A program made the translations under genes and the position numbers. This document shows, in pieces, positions 1 to 8,433 of a stretch of DNA of 25,213 nt. The stretch is from Planctomycetota bacterium (lineage in GTDB: Bacteria > Planctomycetota > UBA1135 > UBA2386). Every line of letters begins with the position of its first letter. The stretch's first letter is position 1. The notes below the pieces were generated by a model that saw only the letters and a program-made list of their open reading frames with translations, did not search any database and was not told the origin of the DNA. The stretch covers positions 1-25,213 of the forward strand of contig JAGQRA010000605.1 of NCBI GenBank assembly GCA_020425885.1. The letters run 5' to 3'.

Positions 1-864
1 GCCGACCTGACCTGCACGGTCGGCGCCGGAGTTCGCCGCGACGTGCTCGACGCCGCCCTGGCCGAGCGCGGTGTGTGCCTCGCCTGTGCCGGCGAAGGCA
101 GCATCGGCGGCCTGTTCGCCGGTGACACCATCGGCGCGATGACCTGCGGCGGCCCGTCACCGCGTTCGCTGTTGCTCGGCATCGAGGCGGTGCTGACCGA
201 CGGCACCGAGTTCCGCTCAGGTGCCCGCGTCGTGAAGAGCGTCGCCGGATTCGACCTCCACAAGCTGTTCGTCGGCAGCCGCGGCCTGCTGTTCGCCGTC
301 GCCGCCCTGCACCTGAAGCTGCGCCCGCTGCCGCGCGACCAGGTCTGGTTCGAGCGCACGGCTCTGGATCCCGACGCGGCCTGCGACCTGTTCCGCTCGC
401 TGCGCCGGCAGGCGGTGCCGCCGGCCATGCTGACGCTACGGCGTGAAGCCGCTGGCTTCGCGGTGCGCGGACGCCTCGATGGTCGCACGGTCTACGTCAA
501 AGCGATGCTGCGATGTCACGAGCTCGACGAGGCATCGCCGTACGGTGATCTGCACCTGCAGGCGCCACCTGGTGGCGAAGTGCTGGCCGGCATCATCAAT
601 CCGTCTGGCGTCGAGACCCTGCTCGCCCAGGCCCCGCCGTCGGCACCGTTCGTCATGCACGGCGGCGGGCACTTCGAACTCGCCACCTCTGCCGCGCACG
701 ACAGCGACCGCCTGCTGGCCGGCATGCCCGGACTCGGCGCCCGGGCCTGCATCGCGCTGGCGGCCGCCGATCGTCGCGGCATCGGCACTCACCCCGACGA
801 AGGCCAACGGCGTCTCGTGGCGGCACTGCGACGCGCGCTCGATCCCGACGGCGTCCTCGTCTGA
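1..864 (+). CDS. glcE: Glycolate oxidase FAD-binding subunit GlcE (5' partial)
   Basis: The frame is open from base 1, so the start lies upstream; the GTG at 43 is an internal valine, not a start. The 287 visible residues cover the second half of a PCMH-type FAD-binding domain and the C-terminal part. Diagnostic features are a GSIGGLFAG loop, a GIEAVLTDGTEF strand and the VVKSVAGFDLHKLFVGS block, which matches the VMKNVAGYDL region of GlcE. It ends in ALDPDGVLV, slightly shorter than the usual DPDGIFNPGR ending. GlcE works with GlcD and GlcF to oxidise glycolate to glyoxylate and pass electrons to the respiratory chain. glcD is expected upstream, outside the window. glcF is not adjacent but lies at 7159-8433. 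The stop is only 9 bases from the convergent KDG kinase stop. Other FAD-linked oxidases are possible, but the presence of GlcF supports this call. Confidence 0.82.
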   Translation, partial: ADLTCTVGAGVRRDVLDAALAERGVCLACAGEGSIGGLFAGDTIGAMTCGGPSPRSLLLGIEAVLTDGTEFRSGARVVKSVAGFDLHKLFVGSRGLLFAVAALHLKLRPLPRDQVWFERTALDPDAACDLFRSLRRQAVPPAMLTLRREAAGFAVRGRLDGRTVYVKAMLRCHELDEASPYGDLHLQAPPGGEVLAGIINPSGVETLLAQAPPSAPFVMHGGGHFELATSAAHDSDRLLAGMPGLGARACIALAAADRRGIGTHPDEGQRRLVAALRRALDPDGVLV

Positions 865-873
865 CGCCGCCGA

Positions 874-1983
874 TCAACGGTCGACACGGGCGCCGCCGCC
901 GACGACCAGCTTCTCGACCTCGGCCAACGTCGCCATCGAGGTGTCACCCGGTGTCGTCATCGCCAGCGCGCCATGGACGCAGCCGTAACTGGCCGCCTGC
1001 CGGGCATCGTTGAAACGCAGGAAGCCGTAGATCAGGCCGCTGGCGAAGCTGTCGCCGCCGCCGACGCGGTCCTTGATCTCGAGCGCATCGGCGCCGGTGA
1101 ACCTCCGCGCCGGCGCGAAGAAGCGGCCGTCGTGCCAGACCAGCGCCGACCATTCGTTGATGGTCGCGGTCTTCGCCTGGCGCAGGGTCGTCGCCGCCAC
1201 CGCGAGGTTCGGGAACTCGGCCGTGGCGCGCTCGATCATGCGCCGGAAGCCGTCTTCGGGCAGCACCGTGATGTCGGCGTCGACGCCTTCGACCTCGAGG
1301 CCGAGACAGGCGGTGAAGTCCTCCTCGTTGCCGATCATGACGTCGACGTGAGGCGCGATGGCCCGGTTGACCTCGCGGCAGCGGGCCAGGCCGCCGAACG
1401 AGCGCCACAGCGACGGGCGGTAGTTGAGATCGTAGCTGACGATCGTGCCGTGAGCCTTGGCCGCCGCGGCGGCCTCGAGCACGACCTCGGGCGTGGTCTC
1501 GGACAGCGCGGCGAAGATGCCACCGGTGTGGAACCAGCGCGCGCCGCATCTGCCGAACACCTCATCCCAATCGATGTCGCCGGACCTGAGCTGGCTGGCC
1601 GCGGTGTGGCCGCGGTCGCTGGTGCCGCGGGCACCGCGGATGCCGAAGCCGCGCTCGGTGAAGTTCAGCCCGTTGCGCACGGTGCGACCGATGCCGTCGA
1701 ACTCACGCCAGCGCAGGAATCGCGTGTCGACCCCGCCCTGCAGGATCAGGTCCTCGACCAGCCGCCCGACCGGGTTGTCGGCGAAGGCCGAGACGATCGC
1801 CGTGCGCTGGCCGAAGCATCGGCGCAGGCCGCGGGCGACGTTGTATTCGCCGCCGCCCTCCCAGGCGGTGAAGTGTCGCGTCGTGTGAACGCGGCCGTCG
1901 CCGGGGTCGAGTCGCAACATCACCTCGCCGAGGGATACGCAATCGAACTGGCACGCATCGGCCGACTTGATCTGCAGGGTCAT
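874..1983 (-). CDS. kdgK: PfkB-family sugar kinase, likely 2-keto-3-deoxygluconate kinase
   Basis: A 369-residue ribokinase/PfkB-family protein. The N-terminal LGEVMLRLDPG block and the GGGEYNVARGL motif match KDG kinases. Near the C-terminus is the PfkB signature DRVGGGDSFASG, with the catalytic base at D311 in GGGD, where many relatives have GAGD. KdgK phosphorylates 2-keto-3-deoxygluconate with ATP to give KDPG in the cytoplasm. It is the last gene of a minus-strand operon (GH88, SDR, kinase), with 15 bases between the SDR stop and this ATG. The KDPG aldolase that would use its product is at 4266. A fructokinase or another PfkB sugar kinase is possible from sequence alone, but the pathway context strongly favours KDG. 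Confidence 0.85.
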   Translation of the reverse strand: MTLQIKSADACQFDCVSLGEVMLRLDPGDGRVHTTRHFTAWEGGGEYNVARGLRRCFGQRTAIVSAFADNPVGRLVEDLILQGGVDTRFLRWREFDGIGRTVRNGLNFTERGFGIRGARGTSDRGHTAASQLRSGDIDWDEVFGRCGARWFHTGGIFAALSETTPEVVLEAAAAAKAHGTIVSYDLNYRPSLWRSFGGLARCREVNRAIAPHVDVMIGNEEDFTACLGLEVEGVDADITVLPEDGFRRMIERATAEFPNLAVAATTLRQAKTATINEWSALVWHDGRFFAPARRFTGADALEIKDRVGGGDSFASGLIYGFLRFNDARQAASYGCVHGALAMTTPGDTSMATLAEVEKLVVGGGARVDR

Positions 1984-1998
1984 GGTTTCGATTCCCGG

Positions 1999-2766
1999 TC
2001 AGAGCCGTGGCATGGTGAGGCCGCCGTCGACGTGGATCACCTGCCCGGTCGAGTAGGCGAAGGCGCCGCCGGCCAGCGCGGCGACGACCCTGCCGGTGTC
2101 TTCGGGCAGACCCCAGCGCGGCGTCACGCACAGCCCGTCGGCGATCAGTCGATCGTACTTCGCGGTGACGCCGGCCGTCATGTCGGTCCGGGTGATGCCG
2201 GGTCGCACCTCGAACACCGGGATGCCGTGCTCGCCGAGGCGGGCGGCGAACAGCTGGGTCACCATCGCGAGCCCGGCCTTCGATACGCAGTACTCGCCGC
2301 GGTCGGTCGAGACCACGGTCGCCGAGATCGAATTGACGTTGATGATGCAGCCCGCGAAGTCCGGCGCCCGACGCTGCTCGATCATCCAGTTGGCGACGGC
2401 CTGGGTCATGAAGTACGGACCTTCGCAGTTGACCCGCATGACCCGCTCGAACGACTCGGCCGTCGTCGCCAGCACGTCCCTGCGTTCGGCCGGCGCGATG
2501 CCGGCGTTGTTGACGAGCACGTTGAGCTGACCGAGTTCGGCGCGCAGCTGCGCCAGGATGCGCTGCCGATCTTCGGCCCGACCGACGTCGCCCTGACAGT
2601 AGACGACCTTGCTGGCCCCGCCGGTGCGCAGTTGCTCGAGCACGGCCTCGACCTCGGCGGCGGCGCGCATGCCGTTGATGGCCACGGCGTAGCCGGCCTC
2701 GGCCAGGCTGGTGGCGCAGCCGAGGCCGATGCCACGCGATCCCCCGGTGATGAATGCGGTTCTCAT
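1999..2766 (-). CDS. SDR-family oxidoreductase (FabG-like), candidate KduD-type dehydrogenase
   Basis: A 255-residue classical short-chain dehydrogenase. It has the cofactor motif TGGSRGIG (residues 7-14), NNAG (86-89) and the catalytic set S146, Y159, K163 (YxxxK), and ends in GGLTMPRL. The frame stays open upstream to 2916, but the ATG at 2766 is chosen because the Rossmann fold begins directly after it and it overlaps the GH88 stop as ATGA (2763-2766), implying translational coupling. By sequence it would be called a 3-ketoacyl-ACP reductase. By position, between an unsaturated glucuronyl hydrolase and KDG kinase, it may reduce a 5-keto-4-deoxyuronate-derived intermediate to 2-keto-3-deoxygluconate, the KduD step. 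The SDR fold is clear; the substrate is inferred from neighbours only. Confidence 0.85.
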   Translation of the reverse strand: MRTAFITGGSRGIGLGCATSLAEAGYAVAINGMRAAAEVEAVLEQLRTGGASKVVYCQGDVGRAEDRQRILAQLRAELGQLNVLVNNAGIAPAERRDVLATTAESFERVMRVNCEGPYFMTQAVANWMIEQRRAPDFAGCIINVNSISATVVSTDRGEYCVSKAGLAMVTQLFAARLGEHGIPVFEVRPGITRTDMTAGVTAKYDRLIADGLCVTPRWGLPEDTGRVVAALAGGAFAYSTGQVIHVDGGLTMPRL

Positions 2767-4163
2767 GAGCGGATGTCGGGGTCGGCCCAGAACGTCAGGT
2801 AAGGCAGGCCGTCGAGGCGGCGCTGCAGGTAGACGGCGAGCTCCATCAGGTGGTAGTCGCCCCACATGCTCGACTCGCCGGCGGCGATCCGGCAGTCCGA
2901 CGGCACGTGATCCCAACCATTGGGATTGTGGTAGATCGAGTGGCGCAGCAGACCCTGGTGGCGCGCATCGGTGGCGAGGTAGTCGTCGCTGAGCAGACGC
3001 CGCGTCGCGACCAGCGCGGCGGCCTCGTAGCGGTCGGCGCCGGCTCCCTCACCCTTGCCGCGCAGCCAGCTGGCGAAGCGGAACAGACCCTGCGCGGCGA
3101 TCGCCGAGGCCGAGGCATCGACCGGCTCGAAGTCGTTGTAGGGCTCGGCCGGGCGCGCGAGATAGTCGCCGAGCCGATGCAGCCCGGGCGCGCCGGTGTC
3201 CCAGTAGCAGATGCCGTCGGTCGGCGTGTGACGCAGGAAGAAGTCGCAGGTGGCGGCGGCGGCGTTGCGCATCAGCTCCTGCCATCGCGCCCGACCACCG
3301 AACGGTTCGAGTTCGGCATCGGTCAGCACCTCGAGCAGTTCGAGCTCCTCGGCGAAGCCGCAGATCGCCCAGGCCAGTCCGCGGGTCCAGGTCGAGAACC
3401 CGCTGTAGCCCTGCTGCGAGTTGGGGCACCGGTAGGCCCCGTTCGTGGTGTTGAAGACGGCTTCGTGCGCCGTCCGACCACGGACATCGGCAGTGTCGTA
3501 GGCATCGCGGCCCTCGCCGTAGAACACCGAGAACAGCGCCGTCGACTCGATGTGCTGCAGGGCGCGGCCGAGCAGCGAGATCGGCCGGTCGCCCTCGCCC
3601 ATCAGGCAATGGCCGAGTCGGTGCGCGACCATCAGGATGCGGCACGAACGGATGGTGTCGACGAACAGCGAGTGCGGGCCGTTGAACGAATGGATGAAGC
3701 CGCCACCCTGTCGCTCGGTCCAGCGCGCCGCCTGCACCGCGCCGGAGACCGCGAGCGCCAGCTCGTAGAAGTGACGCTCCCACTCATTGGCCGGCAGTCG
3801 GCCTTCGAGCAACAGCCGTCGCAGGTTGCCGTAGGTCGAGAGGTTGTTGAAGCCGTGATCGTGCACGCCGATGTGGGAGACGTGCGAGGCCATGCGCTGC
3901 ACGGTGTGGCGCCGCCCGGATGCGAGCGAGGCCTCGTCGCCGGTGGCGTCGAAGTGCAGGATGGCGATGCCGTAACGGAAGCCCTCGGTCCATTCGGTCC
4001 AGCCGCGCGTCGTGTAGCGACCCTGCACGGTGTAGACCGGCGACCCCTGCGCCTCGTCGTAGTCGGCATCGAGCGCCCTGACCTTCTGGCCGGCGAGCGC
4101 GAAGACGCGATCGAGATCCGACCGCAGCGCGGTCAGGTCGGGTGCGGCATCGATGTCGATCAC
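2763..4163 (-). CDS. Unsaturated glucuronyl hydrolase, GH88 family
   Basis: About 466 residues with the (alpha/alpha)6-barrel pattern of GH88. The HDHGF motif carries D102 and the VDTIRSCRIL motif carries D169; these align with the two catalytic aspartates of Bacillus unsaturated glucuronyl hydrolase. Near the C-terminus are the family's HSIYHNPNGWDHVP and AGESSMWGDYHLMEL blocks, and VDASASAIAAQGL lies before them. The enzyme hydrates the C4=C5 double bond of unsaturated uronyl residues left by polysaccharide lyases and frees the uronate. No signal peptide is seen, so it should be cytoplasmic. The frame is open upstream to 4961 antisense to the aldolase gene; the first start that excludes that shadow is GTG at 4163, with a poor ribosome-binding site. 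It is first in the operon with the SDR and KDG kinase genes and divergent from the aldolase. Confidence 0.86.
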   Translation of the reverse strand: MIDIDAAPDLTALRSDLDRVFALAGQKVRALDADYDEAQGSPVYTVQGRYTTRGWTEWTEGFRYGIAILHFDATGDEASLASGRRHTVQRMASHVSHIGVHDHGFNNLSTYGNLRRLLLEGRLPANEWERHFYELALAVSGAVQAARWTERQGGGFIHSFNGPHSLFVDTIRSCRILMVAHRLGHCLMGEGDRPISLLGRALQHIESTALFSVFYGEGRDAYDTADVRGRTAHEAVFNTTNGAYRCPNSQQGYSGFSTWTRGLAWAICGFAEELELLEVLTDAELEPFGGRARWQELMRNAAAATCDFFLRHTPTDGICYWDTGAPGLHRLGDYLARPAEPYNDFEPVDASASAIAAQGLFRFASWLRGKGEGAGADRYEAAALVATRRLLSDDYLATDARHQGLLRHSIYHNPNGWDHVPSDCRIAAGESSMWGDYHLMELAVYLQRRLDGLPYLTFWADPDIRS

Positions 4164-4265
4164 GGACCGAGCGTAGCTCGCGGCAATCGAGCCAAGAAGG
4201 GAAACCACCGCCCGCGGAAGGCCCGAAGCGCACCGCGGCAGCGTTCGGTGTAAAGGTGTCGAGCC
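4164..4265. promoter_or_regulatory. Divergent intergenic region between the GH88 operon and KDPG aldolase
   Basis: These 102 bases must hold the promoters of both the minus-strand uronate operon and the plus-strand aldolase. A small perfect inverted repeat (CGAGC-GTA-GCTCG, 4168-4180) lies next to the GTG start of the GH88 gene and could be an operator half-site pair. AAAGGTG (4253-4259) is a plausible Shine-Dalgarno sequence for the aldolase ATG. I could not identify a convincing -35/-10 pair in either direction. Confidence 0.4.
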
Positions 4266-4904
4266 ATGACCATGCTGAACCGACGCCTGCTGCCCGTCGT
4301 CGTGCTCGAGGAAGCCGGCTGGGCCCTGCCGCTGGCCGATGCGCTGCTCGCCGGCGGCCTCGACATCGTCGAGATCACGCTGCGCACCGACGCCGCCCTC
4401 GACGGCATTCGACAGCTCAGAGCGGCACACCCGCGGCTGCGGATCGGGGCCGGCACCGTCATCGATGCCGACATCGTGCCGCAGCTCGTCGACCTCGGTG
4501 TCGACTTCGCCGTCGCCCCGGGCCTCGGCACCGCCGTCATCGAGGCGACACTGCGGGTCGACATGCCGCTGTTCGCCGGTATCGCCAATCCGACCGACAT
4601 CGAGACCGCGCGCGCCTTCGGGCTGCGCACGCTCAAGTTCTTCCCGGCCGAACCGCTCGGCGGCGCGAAGATGCTGAAGGCGTTGATCGGTCCCTACCGC
4701 CATACCGGGTTGCGCTTCATCCCGACCGGCGGCATCGATCTCGGCAATGCGGGGGGCTATGCGGCGTTGCCCGAAGTGGCTGCGATCGGCGGATCGTGGT
4801 TCGTCACCACGGACCTGATGCGCGCCGGTCGCTGGGACGAGATCGCGACCCGAACGCGCGCGGCGATCGCGATCATGAGCGGCGGGGAGTCTGGCCCCGG
4901 CTGA
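4266..4904 (+). CDS. eda: KDPG aldolase (2-dehydro-3-deoxyphosphogluconate aldolase)
   Basis: 212 residues, the normal length for Eda. The class I aldolase signatures are intact: IVEITLRT with catalytic E36, the IGAGTV strand, APGLGTAV, and LKFFPAE with Schiff-base lysine K124, followed by a phosphate-binding PTGGI loop and GGSWFV. It cleaves KDPG to pyruvate and glyceraldehyde-3-phosphate and may also act on 4-hydroxy-2-oxoglutarate. The ATG at 4266 follows AAAGGTG at suitable spacing; a second in-frame ATG lies two codons in. It diverges from the GH88/SDR/kinase operon and completes the route from unsaturated uronate to central metabolism. The hybrid kinase gene begins 107 bases downstream. 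Confidence 0.94.
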   Translation: MTMLNRRLLPVVVLEEAGWALPLADALLAGGLDIVEITLRTDAALDGIRQLRAAHPRLRIGAGTVIDADIVPQLVDLGVDFAVAPGLGTAVIEATLRVDMPLFAGIANPTDIETARAFGLRTLKFFPAEPLGGAKMLKALIGPYRHTGLRFIPTGGIDLGNAGGYAALPEVAAIGGSWFVTTDLMRAGRWDEIATRTRAAIAIMSGGESGPG

Positions 4905-5011
4905 TCCGCGATGATCGCCGTCGAACGTACCGACCGCGTCGAAGACGACGACCCGATCCACGCCCGCGGCAACGATCGGTCGATTGCCACCCGAACTGCT
5001 GACGGGTCGTT

Positions 5012-7162
5012 ATGCTCTGCGGCGCCCAGATGTCGATGTCCTCAGCTGCAACGATCCCGACCCCGCCGCCGCAGCTGCCCGAGCAGAACCTGATCGCGCG
5101 ACGAGTGCTGGCGGCGTTGATTCCGGTCCTGCTGCTGTGCGGCCTCGGCATCCTGGTGGTCGTGATCGTGGCCAGGCCGGAGCTGCCGACGCGCATGATC
5201 CCGGTGGCCGTATTCATCGGCGGCTGCCTGCTGTCCTGGTGGTTCAACCGCCGCCTCGGCGTCCGGCCGGCGGGCCTCGCCATCCTGGTGACCTTGTTCC
5301 TCGCGGTCACGGTGGCGATGTCGTTGCACGGTGGCGTGCGGGCCCCGGCCTTCTGCGGCTGGACGATCCTGCCCGCGCTCGCCGGGGTGATCTTCGGCAG
5401 AGGGGTCGCCATCTGGTGCACCCTGTCGATCGTCGTCACCTGCGCCGTCATCGAGCTGCTGATCGCCCGGGGTGTCCTGCCGCCGGCGCCGTTCGCGCCG
5501 ACCATCGTCTATCTGGGAGTGCTGGGGTTGACGATCGCGGTACTCCTGGTCCTGGCCATCCTGCCGATGCGACTGGTGCGCGACGCGGCCGAACGCGCCG
5601 AGCTCTCGGCAATGCTCGCCGCCGAGGCCCGTTCGAAGGAGCGGATCCAGGGCGAGACGTTGCAGGCGCTCTACGACAACACCCAGAGCCTGCTCGGCCT
5701 GCTGGACGCGCAGGGTCGCGTGCTGGCCGCCAATGCCTCCAGCCTCGCCATGATCGGGATGAAGCTCGAGGACGTCCGCAATCAGCGGTTCTCCGAGTGC
5801 CCGTGGTGGCTGCCGAAGGACCGCGCTCGCGTCGAGGCGGCCATCGAACGCGCGGCGGCCGGGGAATCGGCCCGCTTCCAGACCTCACACCTGAACAACG
5901 ATGGCCGACACCGCGTGATCGACTTCAGCCTGTCCCCGTACCGCAACGAGGCCGGCGAGGTCACGTACCTGATCCCCGAAGGACGCGACATCTCCGATCT
6001 GGTCAGGGCCCAGGAGCAGCTCAGCCATGGCCAGCGTATGGAAGCGCTCGGACAGCTGGCGGGCGGCGTGGCCCACGATCTCAACAACATGCTGATGGCC
6101 ATCCGCGGCTCGGCCGAGAACCTGGTCGACCGGCGGCCTGACCTGCAGGGCACGGACGTGGCGCAGATGGCCGGCAACGTCATCGCCGCGGCCAATCGGG
6201 CCGCCGACCTGACGGCCAAGCTGCTGGCCTTCGGCCGCAAGCGGAAGCCGGAAGCCGCGCCGCTCCGCTGCGACGAGATCGTCGCCAGCGTGCTCGCCAT
6301 CCTCGATCGCACGATCGACAAGAGCATCACCGTCGAGACCGACCTCTGGCCCGGCCCCCTGACGGTCATCGGTGACCGCTCGGCGCTCGAGAACAGCGTG
6401 CTGAACCTGATCCTCAACGCCCGCGATGCCTTGCCGTCGGGCGGGCGGATCGTCATCAGCACCCGTCGCTGCGTGGCCGAGGATGCGCCGACGAGTCGCC
6501 CGGTCCTGCCGTTGCCCGAGGGCGATCTGGTCGAACTCGCGATCACCGACAACGGCAGCGGCATCGATCCGCGGATCCTCGGCCGGGTCTTCGAGCCGTT
6601 CTTCACGACGAAGCAGGAAGGCACCGGTACGGGTCTCGGACTGCCCGCCGTGTTCGCCACCATCCGCGACCACGGCGGCGGCCTGCGCATCGAATCGATC
6701 CTCGGCAAAGGCACGAGCGTGCTGGCCTACCTGCCCCTCGACAAGACCACCCCGTCGAACCAGTCGGCCCGACCGATGGCCCATGTCATCGAGAGCCTCT
6801 CCGGCAGCGCGTTGGTGGTGGATGACGAAGACCTCGTCCGAGGGGCGATCGACGCGATCCTGGGATCGACCGGCATGACCGTACACTCGTTCGCGTCGCC
6901 GGCGGCCGCACTCGAGTTCACGCGCGCGACGCCGAACATCGACATCGCCGTCGTCGACCTCGTGATGCCCGGGATGAGCGGCACCGAGCTGGCGGAGGCA
7001 CTGCGGACCCAGCTGCCGACCCTGCCGATCGTCTTCGTCAGCGGCTATCCCAAGGATCAGCTGCCCGGGCGATTCGGCAACGCCCGCCTGATAGCCAAGC
7101 CGTTCGGCCGCGACCAGATCGCGCAGGCCGTCGCCGCACTGCTGCCGGTACGATCCGAATGA
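5012..7162 (+). CDS. Membrane-bound hybrid sensor histidine kinase with C-terminal receiver
   Basis: 716 residues. Residues about 31-185 hold some six hydrophobic helices with short loops, followed by a coiled-coil linker and a PAS domain (about 215-335). A HisKA dimerisation domain follows, with H355 in GVAHDLNNM. The HATPase domain shows NSVLNLILNARDAL, DNGSGI, FEPFFTTK and GTGLGL. A receiver domain (about 598-716) has the DDE acidic pocket, phosphoacceptor D649 in VVDLVMPG, and the KPF lysine. The ligand is unknown; the membrane domain has no large periplasmic loop. The stop overlaps the glcF start as ATGATG, suggesting translational coupling and perhaps control of glycolate or redox metabolism. 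The start is uncertain: ATG 5012 has only a weak ribosome-binding site, and ATGs at 5030 and 5036 are alternatives. No dedicated output regulator is nearby. Confidence 0.92.
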   Translation: MLCGAQMSMSSAATIPTPPPQLPEQNLIARRVLAALIPVLLLCGLGILVVVIVARPELPTRMIPVAVFIGGCLLSWWFNRRLGVRPAGLAILVTLFLAVTVAMSLHGGVRAPAFCGWTILPALAGVIFGRGVAIWCTLSIVVTCAVIELLIARGVLPPAPFAPTIVYLGVLGLTIAVLLVLAILPMRLVRDAAERAELSAMLAAEARSKERIQGETLQALYDNTQSLLGLLDAQGRVLAANASSLAMIGMKLEDVRNQRFSECPWWLPKDRARVEAAIERAAAGESARFQTSHLNNDGRHRVIDFSLSPYRNEAGEVTYLIPEGRDISDLVRAQEQLSHGQRMEALGQLAGGVAHDLNNMLMAIRGSAENLVDRRPDLQGTDVAQMAGNVIAAANRAADLTAKLLAFGRKRKPEAAPLRCDEIVASVLAILDRTIDKSITVETDLWPGPLTVIGDRSALENSVLNLILNARDALPSGGRIVISTRRCVAEDAPTSRPVLPLPEGDLVELAITDNGSGIDPRILGRVFEPFFTTKQEGTGTGLGLPAVFATIRDHGGGLRIESILGKGTSVLAYLPLDKTTPSNQSARPMAHVIESLSGSALVVDDEDLVRGAIDAILGSTGMTVHSFASPAAALEFTRATPNIDIAVVDLVMPGMSGTELAEALRTQLPTLPIVFVSGYPKDQLPGRFGNARLIAKPFGRDQIAQAVAALLPVRSE

Positions 7163-8433
7163 TGCCGGCCGCAGCGACCGACTCCATGGCCTCCCCTCCC
7201 GACTCGACGACCTACGCGCGCACCCTCGACTGCGTGCATTGCGGGCTGTGCCTGCCGACCTGCCCCACGCATCAGGTCCTGGGGGTCGAGGCCGACTCGC
7301 CGCGCGGCCGGGTCTACCTGATGCGCGCCCTCGCCGAAGGCCGGGTCGAGGATCCGCAGGCGATCCGGCCCTTCCTCGATCGCTGCCTCGACTGCCGTGC
7401 CTGCGAGACGGCGTGCCCCTCGGGTGTCCGCTACGGCCAGCTGCTCGAGGACACCCGCGCCCGCTTCGAAGAACAGTCGCCCCGCCGCACCCGCGCTACG
7501 CGCCTCCTCCGTTGGCTGCTGTGGCACGTGGTCGCCCGGCAGCGCCGGCTGCGATTGCTGTTCTCGTTGCTCCGCCTCGCCGAGATCACCGGCCTGCGCC
7601 GTCTCGGCACCTGGCTGCGCCTCGTGCCCGCGGCCATGGCCGAGCTGGCACCGCCGGTGCCGGCGGCCCGCGATCGGCGTGCGCTGCGCCCGGGGTTGCA
7701 CGTGCCGCCCGCCGGCGTCGAACGCCGCGGCGTCACGGTCGCGCTGTTCACCGGCTGTGTGATGGAGCAGATGTTCGGGCGCGTCAACCGCGCCACCTTG
7801 CGACTGCTGCTGGCCAACGGCTTCGACGTCGAGGTGCCGGCGGCACAACGCTGCTGCGGCGCGCTGCTCGCCCATGCCGGCCATCGCGACCTCGCCCGCC
7901 GGCTGGCGCGCGCCAACGTCGCCGCCTTCGCCGGGGCCGACATCGTGCTCAACAACTCCGCCGGCTGTGGCGCGGCGATGAAGGAATACGGCCACCTGCT
8001 CGGCGATGCCGACGGCCGTGCCTTCGCCGCGAAGTGTCGCGACCTCGGCGAGTTCCTCGCCGCCACGGGGCTGTCGGCGACGCCGGCCGCCCGCCGCGGC
8101 ACCGCCGTCTACGACGACCCCTGCCACCTCTGTCACGGGCAGGGCATCCGCGATCAACCGCGCCGGCTGCTGGGTCATGTTCCCGAGCTGCAGATCGTGG
8201 CCCACGATCGCGCCGAGGACTGCTGTGGCTCGGCCGGCCTCTACAACCTGCAACAACCCGAGCTCGCAGCGCGAATAGGTCGGCGCAAGATCGAAGCGGT
8301 GCTCGCCGCTGATCCGGACCTGATCATCACGGCGAACCCGGGCTGCATGCTGCAGCTCGACAGTCTCGTCAGAAGGTCCGGCCACGTTGTGCCCGTTCGC
8401 CACCTCGCCGAAGTGCTACTGCCTCCAGAATGA
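7159..8433 (+). CDS. glcF: Glycolate oxidase iron-sulfur subunit GlcF
   Basis: 424 residues, close to the family length. Two ferredoxin-type 4Fe-4S motifs lie near the N-terminus: C25/C28/C31 with C35, and C76/C79/C82 with C86, each followed by proline. Two CCG (cysteine-rich heterodisulfide-reductase-type) domains follow, marked by FTGCVMEQMFG with RCCGALLAHAG, and DDPCHLCHGQG with EDCCGSAGLYN. GlcF takes electrons from the flavin subunits GlcD/GlcE towards the quinone pool during glycolate oxidation. The start overlaps the upstream kinase stop and the stop overlaps the next gene, both as ATGA. Its usual partner glcE is 6.3 kb upstream rather than adjacent. A lactate-utilisation LutA/LldE-type or other CCG protein is less likely because of the double ferredoxin motif and overall length. 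Confidence 0.9.
   Translation: MMPAAATDSMASPPDSTTYARTLDCVHCGLCLPTCPTHQVLGVEADSPRGRVYLMRALAEGRVEDPQAIRPFLDRCLDCRACETACPSGVRYGQLLEDTRARFEEQSPRRTRATRLLRWLLWHVVARQRRLRLLFSLLRLAEITGLRRLGTWLRLVPAAMAELAPPVPAARDRRALRPGLHVPPAGVERRGVTVALFTGCVMEQMFGRVNRATLRLLLANGFDVEVPAAQRCCGALLAHAGHRDLARRLARANVAAFAGADIVLNNSAGCGAAMKEYGHLLGDADGRAFAAKCRDLGEFLAATGLSATPAARRGTAVYDDPCHLCHGQGIRDQPRRLLGHVPELQIVAHDRAEDCCGSAGLYNLQQPELAARIGRRKIEAVLAADPDLIITANPGCMLQLDSLVRRSGHVVPVRHLAEVLLPPE

Noticed and set aside
973..2802. A 609-residue plus-strand open frame
   Set aside because: It is antisense to the KDG kinase and SDR genes, whose motifs are intact; long shadow frames are expected at this GC content, and its product has shuffled composition without a domain.
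2767..2916. N-terminal extension of the SDR
   Set aside because: The Rossmann motif begins right after the ATG at 2766, which also forms an ATGA overlap with the upstream gene; the extension lies inside GH88 coding sequence.
4164..4961. N-terminal extension of the GH88 frame
   Set aside because: The extra residues are antisense to KDPG aldolase, are Arg/Asp-rich and carry no signal peptide or domain.
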